Below are positions 8,116 through 16,797 of a stretch of DNA of 64,000 nt, one piece after another; position 1 is the stretch's first letter; the number at the start of each line of letters is the position of its first letter. The stretch is from Paenibacillus_AA sp045062745 (GTDB taxonomy: Bacteria > Bacillota > Bacilli > Paenibacillales > NBRC-103111), in the NCBI RefSeq assembly GCF_045062745.1, contig NZ_JBJGED010000001.1, positions 434,001 to 498,000 on the forward strand, written 5' to 3'. Position numbers and translations under genes: made by a program. The notes beneath the pieces are model-generated. The model saw nothing but the letters and a program-made list of their open reading frames with translations. It searched no databases and had not been told where the DNA came from.

Positions 8116-8874
8116 ATGAACATTAGCAAACTAGGGCTAGCCGCCGCAGCAGCCCTCCTCCTCACGGCCTCCAGCACTTCCGCTGCCGCCGCTCCAGCCA
8201 AAAAAGAGCGGTTCTACTATGAGCAGCGCGGCGAAATCGTCTGGGAAGTGAAAACGGACCAGAAGCTCATGGCACTAACGTTCGACGACGGCCCTGACCC
8301 TGAGCAGACGCCGGCCATTCTGGACTTGCTGCGCAAGTACAACGCCAAGTGCACCTTTTTCGTCGTCGGCAGACGGGTGCAGGCATTTCCCGAGCTGGCC
8401 AAGCGAGTCGTAGATGAAGGTCATGAACTGGGCAATCATACGTTCAACCATATCTACTTCAACAACGCCTCTTCCGCCGAACAGATCCGTCAGCAGCTAG
8501 CCCTCACCGAAGAGGCGATCGAACAGGCGACCAAGACGAGATCCGTGCTGTTCCGTCCGCCCGGAGGCACGTACAACGATCTGCTCGTAGAGGTCTCGAA
8601 CAAGGCGGGGCTGAAGCCGGTGCTCTGGTCCTGGCACCAGGACACGCGGGACTGGAAGCTGCCCGGGGTGAGCCGCATCACCAGCAAGGTGCTGCATAAT
8701 GCCCGAAGCGGCGACATCGTGCTGTTCCACGATCACGTCCACCCCCGCACACAGACGATTCAGGCGTTGGAAATCATCCTGCCGGAGCTGCAGAAACGGG
8801 GATATGAGTTCGTCACCGTCTCGGAATTGCTCAAGCATGCGAAAACCCAGCCGGTGCGAAACCCCGCCAAGTAA
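8116..8874 (+). CDS. Polysaccharide deacetylase (NodB domain), exported
   Basis: 252 residues with a signal peptide (hydrophobic 5-20, Ala-rich cleavage region near 22-28). NodB motifs are complete: TFDDGP (55-60; catalytic base and metal Asp), HELGNHTFNH (103-112; metal His pair), RPPGGTYND, WSWHQDTRDW and IVLFHDH. A metal-dependent peptidoglycan or chitin-type N-deacetylase acting outside the membrane is expected; spore-forming relatives have several such enzymes (PdaA/PdaB class). Start supported by AAGGTGATGGG. Preceded by a large inverted repeat (8028-8078). Confidence 0.9.
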   Translation: MNISKLGLAAAAALLLTASSTSAAAAPAKKERFYYEQRGEIVWEVKTDQKLMALTFDDGPDPEQTPAILDLLRKYNAKCTFFVVGRRVQAFPELAKRVVDEGHELGNHTFNHIYFNNASSAEQIRQQLALTEEAIEQATKTRSVLFRPPGGTYNDLLVEVSNKAGLKPVLWSWHQDTRDWKLPGVSRITSKVLHNARSGDIVLFHDHVHPRTQTIQALEIILPELQKRGYEFVTVSELLKHAKTQPVRNPAK

Positions 8875-8992
8875 AAAAACCGTCCTACGGACGGTCCTTG
8901 GCGTTGGCGTTCAGTTAGGCGCGTGGGACGGGCAGGCAGAGGGGTTCCGTCCGCTGTTTTATCGGAATGGACTAACCTCTTGTTCGTCCGAA

Positions 8993-9175
8993 TCGGAACG
9001 AGATTCCGCTATTCTCCCGGAAACCAGAGAAAGGAACCCTTCGTGGGAACGAGGTTCCCTTATTGCGGGTCAAAAGGGCTAGAGCCGTGCATTTTGAAAG
9101 GAATAGCGGAATGTCGTATCCCTTGACTACGAAATCAATGCGGTTTAGACCAAATAGCGGAACGACGTTCTCTTC
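8993..9175. repeat. Palindromic intergenic repeat array, four copies, 51-bp period
   Basis: The 370-bp gap between the deacetylase and DinB genes holds four related copies of AATAGCGGAA-NNN-CGTTCC. Two are in minus orientation (cores GGAACGAGATTCC from 8995 and GGAACGAGGTTCC from 9046) and two in plus orientation (AATAGCGG from 9102 and from 9153). Each pair is spaced exactly 51 bp. The cores are 5-nt-spaced inverted repeats in the first pair and degenerate in the second. A weaker relative (AATAGCGGA then TTCCC) overlaps the stop codon of the propeller gene at 11688. No gene is supported in this gap. Confidence 0.75.
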
Positions 9176-9244
9176 ACTAGGTCTTTTTGGCCCTCAAAAC
9201 TTGGGCTTACATTCATTTTGATTATCAAGGATACCCCAGCGCGT

Positions 9245-9760
9245 CTACCCCAGATAGCGCTCTTTCAAGATGCGCATATGATGGCGTTCGTGTCCCGCGA
9301 TGATATAGGCCAACGCCCGGGTCGTGAGCACGCTGTTGTTGGCACTGCCCGCCCGCGACCACGCTTCTTCCGGCAATCCCTTGAGCAGCAGCAGCGTGGC
9401 TCGGCGCACGACCGTGTACTCCTCCACCAATTGAGCGAGCGGCACCGCATCGAAGGCCGCACCCTGGACGTACGCGTCCTGGTCGAAGCCCGACAGCATC
9501 GTCGGGTCTCCGCGTCCGATACGCAGCAGCCGGTAGCTCATAATCCGCTCCCCGTCGATGAGGTGGCCGAGCACCTCCTTCACGCTCCATTTGCCCGAGG
9601 CATACCTAAACAGCCCCTTTTCCTCCGATAAGGCCGACCAAACGGCCGTGTTCTCCTCCAACGCTTGCGCCAGCAGCTCCCGGATGTCCCCCTCCGGAAC
9701 CAAGCTGATGTACTGCTCGTAATAAAGGCCATACTCTTCCTTTGTCGGACGCTCATTCAT
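9245..9760 (-). CDS. DinB family protein
   Basis: 171 residues from ATG 9760, which has GGGTGAGG upstream; a longer in-frame start at 9823 lacks one. A four-helix DinB/YfiT-like fold is indicated by KWSVKEVLGHLIDGERIM (first metal His in GHLID) and AGHERHHMRILKERY near the C-terminus (the other His ligands). Some members are metal-dependent thiol-S-transferases (bacillithiol or mycothiol), others have unknown roles. Single gene. Confidence 0.85.
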   Translation of the reverse strand: MNERPTKEEYGLYYEQYISLVPEGDIRELLAQALEENTAVWSALSEEKGLFRYASGKWSVKEVLGHLIDGERIMSYRLLRIGRGDPTMLSGFDQDAYVQGAAFDAVPLAQLVEEYTVVRRATLLLLKGLPEEAWSRAGSANNSVLTTRALAYIIAGHERHHMRILKERYLG

Positions 9761-9864
9761 GCTACGCCTCACCCTTTCTTTTTTCCTAGTATACCACTTT
9801 GCGTCCAATGAAACATTTTCCAATTCGGTTCGTCTAATAGGAAAATGAACGGGAGGCGGACACG

Positions 9865-11691
9865 ATGCGGAATAGATGGGCCAGCTTCATAATAACCGGG
9901 ATGGCGGCGTGGATCACACTCGTCACGTACGAGCCGGGTCGAGGCGAGGCGCCCGATGCGACTAGCGAACCGGCGGAACCGGCGATTCACGCAGCAGCAC
10001 TTGAGCCGCCTAACCCGATCCCTGAGAGCGTTAACGAGGAGATGGAGCGAAGCCGACCGCACTTTCAAGCGGCATTCCCCCGTGCAGGAGCGGATGCAAC
10101 GCTTGCTCTCGGGGATACGCGACAGCAGGTGCGGAGCCGGTTCGCTGCACCGGATGCGGTGAGGCGTGTCGGGTACGCCGACTCCCCGGAAGTCTACGAA
10201 GGCTGGCGGTACGAGGATGCCGAGCACCAATTGGATATTACTTGGTCCGCCGAGGGGCAAGTACTCGCCTTCACTCTCGCCTACCCCGAACGTTCCGGGG
10301 GGCGAACGACGGTCTATCGGGCAGGTCTCAGCACATCGGGAGAAGTCCTATATTCGGACGTGCCACTCCTCCCTTCCCGCGAATACGCAGTCGACTGGAC
10401 GTTCCAGAGCGGCCTCCGGTACACGTATCTCGTCGGGCGAGCGGGCGGATCCTTATTCGTGTTGGGGGACGACGGAGGGTACAGCGGCGCCCATTTCGAC
10501 TCTACCCTGTATGGCATTGACGCCGAGACGGGCCGGAAGCTGTGGGAAGCGCCGGGCAAATTCGGCGGGGTTGCCTTCTCGGCTTCTTCGGATGGGCGGC
10601 ATGCGGCGATCCTCACTTGGGTCAACCCGGCGACCAAAGAGTATGAGACGAAGCTGCAATGGATGGACGCCCAATCCGGGGCGGTGGAATGGGAGCAGCG
10701 TTGGCAGGAAAAGCCGCAAACGGTCTCCCGCATGGCGAGCGCCGATGGAGTCGTTGTTGTGGAGCAGCGTCAGGATTCCTCGGCTGGAGCTGCCAATGCC
10801 TTCCAGGTCCTGCATGAGCGAACCGGGGACCTGCTGTGGGAGAAGAAGCTCTCCGATGACGAGAAGCTGCTGTACGAATCCTCCGGTCCTAATGTCATAG
10901 TCATCGGCAGCTGCCGCATTCAGGCCTATGATCCGCTTACCGGACAAGTCGCCTGGGTGAAGGATGCGCATGTGAAGGACTGGACGCTGAACAACAAGCT
11001 TCTGCGCAGAATGGAGCTGTCCGGCATAGATGTGCGACGCCTGCAGGAGCCGTCGGAGAGCGACCGTAAGCTTTGGATTTTGCTCGAAGAAGGCTTCACA
11101 AGCCTAGACTTGTCTAACGGCGCCACGCTCGCAGTGCTTCCCTATGAGCCTGGCAATTATTACAGCTCGGTCGGCGAAGACTACATGTTCATCCATAAGT
11201 CGGATACGTCCGTGTACTGGAAGGGGCGGGACTTCACGACCGGCTTGTACGATCTGAAGCGCAAGAAACTCCTCTGGGTTGCGCACGGCCGGGGAGCGTA
11301 CGGTGTCATCCAGGGGGACACGCTCTACTACTTGCTGGACGATCGTCCGATGGCGGTGGATCGAGAGAGCGGGACCCTGCTCTGGCAGGCACCATACACG
11401 GTCGGGGAAATGGAACGGGGGGAATCAGGCGGGGATAAGCAGCTGCTTGTCGCGGGAGACGAGCTATGGGTGCCGGGGAACGAGCAGCTGTTCGTGCTGG
11501 ACCGGCTTACCGGGGCTCTTAAGCATCGGCTCGGCAACGCGGTTCTGGGCAGCGCAGCGATCCGGCCCTATTTGACCGACTACGGGATGGTGACGTCCCT
11601 CCAGGATGGTCTTTACCTCGGTTCAGCGAACGGGACTTTCACGAAGCTGCGCCCTCCTGATACGACAAAGATCCACCATTCTCCCGAATAG
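9865..11691 (+). CDS. Exported PQQ-like beta-propeller protein
   Basis: 608 residues. An N-terminal hydrophobic stretch (6-22) suggests a signal peptide or anchor, followed by a Pro/Ala/Glu-rich linker. Residues ~60-150 resemble a small sensor-like domain (LGDTRQQVRSRFAAP). From ~170 to the end there are repeated blades of the PQQ type, e.g. LYGIDAETGRKLWE, LHERTGDLLWEKK, IQAYDPLTGQVAWV, PMAVDRESGTLLWQ and LFVLDRLTGALKHR. No quinoprotein catalytic residues are evident, so it is likely a cell-surface scaffold or binding protein. Single gene, GGGAGG ribosome site. Confidence 0.78.
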   Translation: MRNRWASFIITGMAAWITLVTYEPGRGEAPDATSEPAEPAIHAAALEPPNPIPESVNEEMERSRPHFQAAFPRAGADATLALGDTRQQVRSRFAAPDAVRRVGYADSPEVYEGWRYEDAEHQLDITWSAEGQVLAFTLAYPERSGGRTTVYRAGLSTSGEVLYSDVPLLPSREYAVDWTFQSGLRYTYLVGRAGGSLFVLGDDGGYSGAHFDSTLYGIDAETGRKLWEAPGKFGGVAFSASSDGRHAAILTWVNPATKEYETKLQWMDAQSGAVEWEQRWQEKPQTVSRMASADGVVVVEQRQDSSAGAANAFQVLHERTGDLLWEKKLSDDEKLLYESSGPNVIVIGSCRIQAYDPLTGQVAWVKDAHVKDWTLNNKLLRRMELSGIDVRRLQEPSESDRKLWILLEEGFTSLDLSNGATLAVLPYEPGNYYSSVGEDYMFIHKSDTSVYWKGRDFTTGLYDLKRKKLLWVAHGRGAYGVIQGDTLYYLLDDRPMAVDRESGTLLWQAPYTVGEMERGESGGDKQLLVAGDELWVPGNEQLFVLDRLTGALKHRLGNAVLGSAAIRPYLTDYGMVTSLQDGLYLGSANGTFTKLRPPDTTKIHHSPE

Positions 11692-11718
11692 CGGATCTCC
11701 TTCCCTTCCGAGCTTCTG

Positions 11719-12069
11719 TTATGTGTGCAGCTCGTCAATCGTCTCGTCGATTTGACCCGTCCGTACATTGTACATCTCCAGCACCGGCAGGACGAAAATT
11801 TTGCCGTCGCCCATCTCGCCGGTCTGTGCGGTCTTGATGATCGTCTGGATCGTCTCCTGGACCTTGTAGTCCGACAGGACGATTTCCATCTTCACCTTGT
11901 AATGCAGATTGACCGTATACGCCTTGCCCCGGTACACGCCGGTCGCATTCTTCTGCTGGCCGCGCCCCTGCACCTGCGTCACCGTGAAGCCCGTCACCTG
12001 AATGTCGCGCAGCGCCTCGATGACTTCCCGCAGCTTCTCCGGGCGGATAATCGCTTCGATTTTCTTCAT
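11719..12069 (-). CDS. P-II family nitrogen regulatory protein
   Basis: 116 residues, typical for P-II. Seen: N-terminal MKKIEAIIRPEKL, QGRGQQ, the T-loop VYRGKAY with both tyrosines (equivalents of Tyr46 and Tyr51), and the C-loop GEMGDGKIFV that binds ATP and 2-oxoglutarate. P-II trimers sense carbon/nitrogen and energy state and control ammonium channels or enzymes. No amtB or glutamine synthetase gene is adjacent, which is unusual. GAGAGGGGGC precedes the ATG. Confidence 0.9.
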   Translation of the reverse strand: MKKIEAIIRPEKLREVIEALRDIQVTGFTVTQVQGRGQQKNATGVYRGKAYTVNLHYKVKMEIVLSDYKVQETIQTIIKTAQTGEMGDGKIFVLPVLEMYNVRTGQIDETIDELHT

Positions 12070-12171
12070 GCCGCCTGCCCCCTCTCATTTGATTCTCATG
12101 TTACTGAAATATGCAGACAGGCGCAAGGCAGCATTTTCGACATGAATCGAGGCTGTATGATCTGATGGATG

Positions 12172-13032
12172 CTACTCGGCTAGGAAAGCAAGTACCTCGG
12201 GGAGGGCCGCTTGTGACGTTGCTAGGTGATCTAACTCCTGGAATCGTCTTAAGCTCGCGTTCGGGATCAGGTTCGTCAAATACTCGGCATGAGCAATAGG
12301 AACGGATTGATCCGCTTCGCTGTGCCAGAATCGAACGGGAACGCGAATATCTTCGAATTTGACGTTCCATGGTTGTCCGAAGCATCTATAATCATCCAGC
12401 ATCCCGTACGGACTTTTAGTACCTTCTTTGATCATCGGGACAAGAGCTTCCTTGGCCGCGGCAGGTATTTGCTTCCTCTTCTCTTCAGGCATATGGGCAA
12501 AAATTTGTTCAATTAATGAAAATGGATCGTTATATGCTTTCTCGGCATAAGAAATAATGATTTGAGGCGTATCCACCGCGGATTGAATAAATTCTAAATC
12601 TTGCTTGTCTACCCCCCTTCGTAACTCCGGCAAGAATACCGGCCCTATTCCGGCTGAAATCGCAGTTTTCGTAATCCGGTGAGGCAAGCGTTGACTGCAT
12701 GCCAATGCAAAAGGGGCGCCTCCCGATCCGGCAAATAACGTGAATTGCTCTAATTCTATTGCATCTGCGAAAAAAGCCGTATCCTCCACAACGTGATCTA
12801 TCTTCCGACCGGGATGAGGCTCCGAGAGACCATAACCAGGTCTTTCCAAAACAAACAATCGAATGGCCGGAGCAGTCCCCTCCTTCACCATCCGATCCAG
12901 TCTGAAGATCAATGGGCCAAAGCGTACCCCAGGCGTTCCGCCCATTAAAATAACAGGTGTGCCGTCCGGACATCCGTATTCTGCATATCCCAAAACTCGC
13001 CCATCCGGTAATTGAATCGTGTTCTCCATCAT
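12172..13032 (-). CDS. Alpha/beta hydrolase
   Basis: 286 residues, alpha/beta-hydrolase fold. Oxyanion region MGGTPGVRF, strand LERPGYGLSEPHP, nucleophile elbow FAGSGGAPFAL (Ser in AGSGG, with Ala replacing the first Gly of G-x-S-x-G), acid in HSEADQSVP and catalytic His in ELDHLA near the end. An esterase, haloalkane-type or peptidase-like activity cannot be distinguished. Single gene with GAGGAGGAG ribosome site. Confidence 0.85.
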   Translation of the reverse strand: MMENTIQLPDGRVLGYAEYGCPDGTPVILMGGTPGVRFGPLIFRLDRMVKEGTAPAIRLFVLERPGYGLSEPHPGRKIDHVVEDTAFFADAIELEQFTLFAGSGGAPFALACSQRLPHRITKTAISAGIGPVFLPELRRGVDKQDLEFIQSAVDTPQIIISYAEKAYNDPFSLIEQIFAHMPEEKRKQIPAAAKEALVPMIKEGTKSPYGMLDDYRCFGQPWNVKFEDIRVPVRFWHSEADQSVPIAHAEYLTNLIPNASLRRFQELDHLATSQAALPEVLAFLAE

Positions 13033-13113
13033 GTCTCGTACTCCTCCTCAGAATATTAGATGTCACATATGTACTTTATATCAGATTATGAATTCCTTTA
13101 TTGAATATCCTTG

Positions 13114-13148
13114 AAAAACAAAAGAAGCCGCGAAGCTCGCGACCTCTT
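13114..13148 (-). terminator. Terminator after tkt
   Basis: AGAAGCCGCGAA pairs with TCGCGACCTCTT around a 2-4 nt loop; TTTTGTTTTT follows on the minus strand. It ends the zwf-tkt transcript. Confidence 0.75.
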
Positions 13149-13164
13149 GTTGTGTAAAAAAGGA

Positions 13165-15159
13165 TTACTGCAGCAATTGCTTCGCCGCACTGACGACGCG
13201 ATCTACCGTAAAGCCGAAGTGTGCAAGAACCGCGCCGCTCGATCCGGAAGCGCCAAACGTATCGACCGATATTACCTTACCACCGAGGCCGGTATATCGC
13301 TCCCAGCCCAAGGAAATGCCGGCTTCAATGGAGATCCGCTTGGTGACGGCATTCGGCAGGACGCTTTCCTTGTAGGCGGCCGGTTGGCGATCGAACAGCT
13401 CACGGCAAGGCATCGCGACGACTCGAACCGATGTGCCCTCCTTCTCCAGCTCCGCTTTGGCCCCTACGGCGAGGGACACCTCAGAGCCGGTAGCGATTAG
13501 CACGACGTCCGGATGAGCATTCGTCTCCGTCAGGATATAACCGCCTTGAGCGACTTGTTCTTTATTCCCTCGGGTCTCGGCGAAGACCGGCAGGTTCTGT
13601 CTGCTCAGGATGAGCGCCACCGGACCTTCCTTCTGCTCCAAGGCGTAAGCCCAAGCACTAGCCGTTTCGTTCGCATCCGACGGACGGATGACGGTAAGCC
13701 CCGGGATCGCACGTAGCGAGGCGAGTTGTTCCACCGGCTCGTGTGTCGGGCCGTCTTCACCGACCGCGATCGAGTCGTGGGTGAAAACATAGATGACCGG
13801 CAGCTTTTGCAAGGCCGCGAGCCGGATCGAGGGACGCAGGTAATCGCAGAAGACGAAAAACGTGCTGACGAACGGTTTGACTCCGCCATGCAGCGCCATG
13901 CCGTTGCCGGCCGCGCCCATGGCATGCTCGCGAACGCCGAAGTATATGTTGCGTCCCGCGTAGGATTCGACGGCGAATACCGATTCTCCCTTGATATCCG
14001 TCATCGTCGAATGCGACAAGTCCGCGCTGCCGCCGAAGATCGCAGGAACGGTCTTGACGTAATGGTTGATCGCTTCGCCGCTCGCGACGCGAGTCGAGAT
14101 GGATTTGGAAGGATCGAATGTCAGAATGTCGGACGTGTCGAGCGAGACGGTTCCGTCGAGAACTTGCGCGAACTCCCGGCCTTCTGCAGGGAATTGCGCT
14201 TTATACGACTCGAGCAGCTGGATCCACTCTTTTTCTTTAGCGGCGCCTTCGCGTCTCAGCTGGGCGAAATGGGCTTTGACCGCCTCCGGAACGGTGAACT
14301 CTTCCTCGAACAGCCAGTTGTACCTCGCTTTCGTGGCTTGAGCTTCCTCAAGGCCAAGCGGATTGCCGTGCACCTTGTTCGTGCCTGCGGCTTTGCTGCC
14401 GTAGCCGATAATCGTCCGAACCTCGATAAGCGTCGGTTGCTCGCTATTCGCTTTGGCTGCAGCGATGGCCTTCGAGATGCCCGCGACATCGTTGCCGTCC
14501 TCGACGCGCACATACTGCCAGTTCACCGACTCGGCCCGTTGCTGAATGTTCTCGCTAAAGGAGAGATTCAGCGCCCCATCGAGCGAAATGTCATTGGAAT
14601 CATACAGCACGATCAGTTTGCCCAGCTTCATGTGACCTGCCATCGACATTGCCTCGTAGGAGATGCCTTCGCTCAAACAGCCGTCGCCTACCAACGCATA
14701 CGTGTAGTGATCGACGATCGGGAAGCCTTCCCGATTATATTTCGCCGCGAGATGCGCTTCGGCCATCGCCATCCCGACCGCACTCCCGATCCCTTGCCCG
14801 AGCGGTCCGGTCGTCGCGTCTACCCCGTCGGTGTGGCCATATTCGGGGTGACCCGGAGTACGGCTGTTCAGCTTGCGGAATTGCTTCAGATCGTCGAGCG
14901 ACACCATGTAGCCCGAGAGGTGAAGCATACTGTACAACAAAGCCGAACCGTGTCCGGCCGAGAGGACGAACCGGTCGCGGTTAAACCACTTGGAATGGTT
15001 CGGGTTATGATTCAAATGCTGCGACCAGAGCGCATAAGCCATAGGCGCTGCACCCATCGGCAGTCCCGGGTGTCCGGAATTCGCTGCATTAACCGCATCG
15101 ATGGACAAAGTACGGATCGTATCGATCGCTAATTGATCAATGGTTTGTGTGATAGGCAT
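13165..15159 (-). CDS. tkt: Transketolase
   Basis: 664 residues from ATG 15159, chosen because GAGGGAA lies 8 nt upstream; a longer in-frame start has no site. Thiamine-diphosphate enzyme of the pentose phosphate pathway that moves two-carbon units between sugar phosphates. Seen: LSIDAVNAANSGHPGLPMGA (early His/Gly loop), VGDGCLSEGISYEAMS (ThDP/Mg motif GDG), HGNPLG, FGGSADLSHS, GVREHAMGAAGNGMALHGG (pyrimidine domain with catalytic Glu) and THDSIAVGEDGPTHEPVEQL. It overlaps the end of zwf by 23 bp, so the two are translationally coupled. Confidence 0.96.
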   Translation of the reverse strand: MPITQTIDQLAIDTIRTLSIDAVNAANSGHPGLPMGAAPMAYALWSQHLNHNPNHSKWFNRDRFVLSAGHGSALLYSMLHLSGYMVSLDDLKQFRKLNSRTPGHPEYGHTDGVDATTGPLGQGIGSAVGMAMAEAHLAAKYNREGFPIVDHYTYALVGDGCLSEGISYEAMSMAGHMKLGKLIVLYDSNDISLDGALNLSFSENIQQRAESVNWQYVRVEDGNDVAGISKAIAAAKANSEQPTLIEVRTIIGYGSKAAGTNKVHGNPLGLEEAQATKARYNWLFEEEFTVPEAVKAHFAQLRREGAAKEKEWIQLLESYKAQFPAEGREFAQVLDGTVSLDTSDILTFDPSKSISTRVASGEAINHYVKTVPAIFGGSADLSHSTMTDIKGESVFAVESYAGRNIYFGVREHAMGAAGNGMALHGGVKPFVSTFFVFCDYLRPSIRLAALQKLPVIYVFTHDSIAVGEDGPTHEPVEQLASLRAIPGLTVIRPSDANETASAWAYALEQKEGPVALILSRQNLPVFAETRGNKEQVAQGGYILTETNAHPDVVLIATGSEVSLAVGAKAELEKEGTSVRVVAMPCRELFDRQPAAYKESVLPNAVTKRISIEAGISLGWERYTGLGGKVISVDTFGASGSSGAVLAHFGFTVDRVVSAAKQLLQ

Positions 15160-16675
15160 AACGGATTCCCTCTTTTCTATCCGAATTTTGGTCTTGCCGG
15201 TCTTCCCGGTCCAGCTTGTCGTCAAACCACCAGTGGAAACCGTCTGCTTCTAGCAGGGCGTCCGCTGCGGCAGGCCCGTAAGTACCGGCTGCATAGGGCA
15301 GCAGCGGAGCTTCATTCTCGGCAAAAGCCTCCAGAATCGGCGTCACCCACTGCCAGGACAATTCCACTTCGTTCCAATGAGCGAAGAAGGTCGCGTCCCC
15401 TCGCAGGGCATCCCAGATCAAATTCTCATACGCTTCCGGAGCATTCATCGGGTTGGCGCCGAGATCGAGTTCTATCGGCTGGAACGTCTCGCTCCGTCCT
15501 TGCTTCCGCGAGTGAAGCTGCAGCGTGATGGACTCCTTGGGGCTAAGTTCCAACACAAGAAGATTCGGCGAATGGCTCTCTTCTCCAACCGGCTCGCTGG
15601 CACCTTGGAACTCGACCACAATTCGCGTCGACTTCTCCTTCAGTCGCTTGCCGGTACGAAGGTAGAACGGTACGCCCCGCCAATCGTCATTGGCGATCTG
15701 AAGTTTGGCGGCGATGAACGTATCGTTCATCGAATTGGGAGCAATTCCCGGTTCAGATTTGTAACCGGCTGCGAAATCGCCCTTGATGACGCCTTCCGTA
15801 TACTGCCCTCGGATTACGCGATTGCGGAGGGTTTCCTTTTGCAGCGGCTCCAGGGCTTCCATCACTTTCGTTTTCTTGCTGCGGCCCTTTCCGTTCCCGC
15901 TATCCTTCGGGATATGCACGGCTGTCATCATGAGCAGCTGCAGCATGTGGTTCTGGAACATATCCTTGATCGCGCCGACATGATCGTAATAGCCTGCTCG
16001 CTCTTCTACGCCGACGGACTCGTTCGCGGTAATCTGCACATTGGCGATTTGGCGGTCCACCCATAATTCGTAAAAGGCCGGATGAGCCTGCTGCAACGAC
16101 TCCAGGCGCTGAACGATCGGCTTGCCGAGGTAGTGATCGATCCGGTAAATTTCTTGCTCTGCGAACGCTTGGCTCAAAGTCTGATTCAACCGTCTGGCCG
16201 ATTCCAGATCATGCCCGAAAGGCTTCTCGATCACCAGCCTCTTCCAGCCGTTCGAAGTACCCAACCCGCTGCCGCGAATTTGCAACGCGATCGGCTCGAA
16301 CAATTCAGGTCCGACGGACAAGTAGAACAACCGGTTCTGAGGAATCCCCAGCTCCCTCTCGCGTTTCTCCACCTGCTCCAAGAGCTTCCGGTAATCCTCT
16401 TCGCGCCCCACGTCCAGCACCCTGTAGCGGAACGCGCCGATGAAGCTCATGATCGTATCCGGATCGGCAGGTTCGCGTCTGGAAAATAGCTTGATCGATT
16501 TCTCAACATTGGCCTGGAAGGACTCATCGGTCCATTCCCTTCTTCCGAGTCCGATGAGGGAGAACGGCTGCGGAAGCTTTCCGTCAAGGAACATGTTATA
16601 GAGGGCGGGATAAATTTTGCGCTTGGCCAAATCCCCTGTCGCCCCGAACAAGATTATAGTGGCTGGCTCCAACAT
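15137..16675 (-). CDS. zwf: Glucose-6-phosphate 1-dehydrogenase
   Basis: 512 residues, normal length. Oxidises glucose 6-phosphate to 6-phosphogluconolactone, producing NADPH. NADP loop FGATGDLAKRKIYPAL (9-24), VIEKPFGHDL, and the active-site motif RIDHYLGK with the conserved His. Downstream RTGKRL also fits. The last ~20 residues (DREDRQDQNSDRKEG onward) extend beyond the usual end and overlap the start of tkt, whose ribosome site lies inside this gene. The partner lactonase and 6-phosphogluconate dehydrogenase are not adjacent. A LysR gene is divergent. Confidence 0.97.
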   Translation of the reverse strand: MLEPATIILFGATGDLAKRKIYPALYNMFLDGKLPQPFSLIGLGRREWTDESFQANVEKSIKLFSRREPADPDTIMSFIGAFRYRVLDVGREEDYRKLLEQVEKRERELGIPQNRLFYLSVGPELFEPIALQIRGSGLGTSNGWKRLVIEKPFGHDLESARRLNQTLSQAFAEQEIYRIDHYLGKPIVQRLESLQQAHPAFYELWVDRQIANVQITANESVGVEERAGYYDHVGAIKDMFQNHMLQLLMMTAVHIPKDSGNGKGRSKKTKVMEALEPLQKETLRNRVIRGQYTEGVIKGDFAAGYKSEPGIAPNSMNDTFIAAKLQIANDDWRGVPFYLRTGKRLKEKSTRIVVEFQGASEPVGEESHSPNLLVLELSPKESITLQLHSRKQGRSETFQPIELDLGANPMNAPEAYENLIWDALRGDATFFAHWNEVELSWQWVTPILEAFAENEAPLLPYAAGTYGPAAADALLEADGFHWWFDDKLDREDRQDQNSDRKEGIRYAYHTNH

Positions 16676-16797
16676 GATGATCCTCCCATGAGGTCTGATA
16701 ACCTGATCATGCGATTAGTTACTTTTTGACTTAGAATCACTATAATACAAATGAGGGGTATACATGTAATTGATATATTGATGAGGAGCTATAGACC
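16676..16797. promoter_or_regulatory. Divergent zwf / LysR regulatory region
   Basis: A 122-bp A+T-rich gap between the divergent starts. TATAAT at about 16740-16745 can serve as a -10 for the plus-strand LysR gene; TTGACT upstream is too close to pair with it. Dyad-like sequence ATACATGTAAT (about 16760-16770) is a candidate T-N11-A LysR box. Shared control of zwf-tkt by the LysR protein is plausible from layout only. Confidence 0.4.

Noticed and set aside
8923..9126. A 67-codon frame across the repeat array
   Set aside because: Made mostly of the 51-bp repeats, no ribosome site.
8993..9175. CRISPR array
   Set aside because: Copies are degenerate, occur in both orientations and lack uniform repeat and spacer lengths; no cas gene nearby.
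13726..15132. A 468-codon open frame on the plus strand
   Set aside because: Antisense shadow of tkt; no ribosome site or recognisable protein.
16724..16745. TTGACT with TATAAT as one promoter
   Set aside because: Only 9 bp separate them, too few for a -35/-10 pair, so only the TATAAT is kept as a possible -10.
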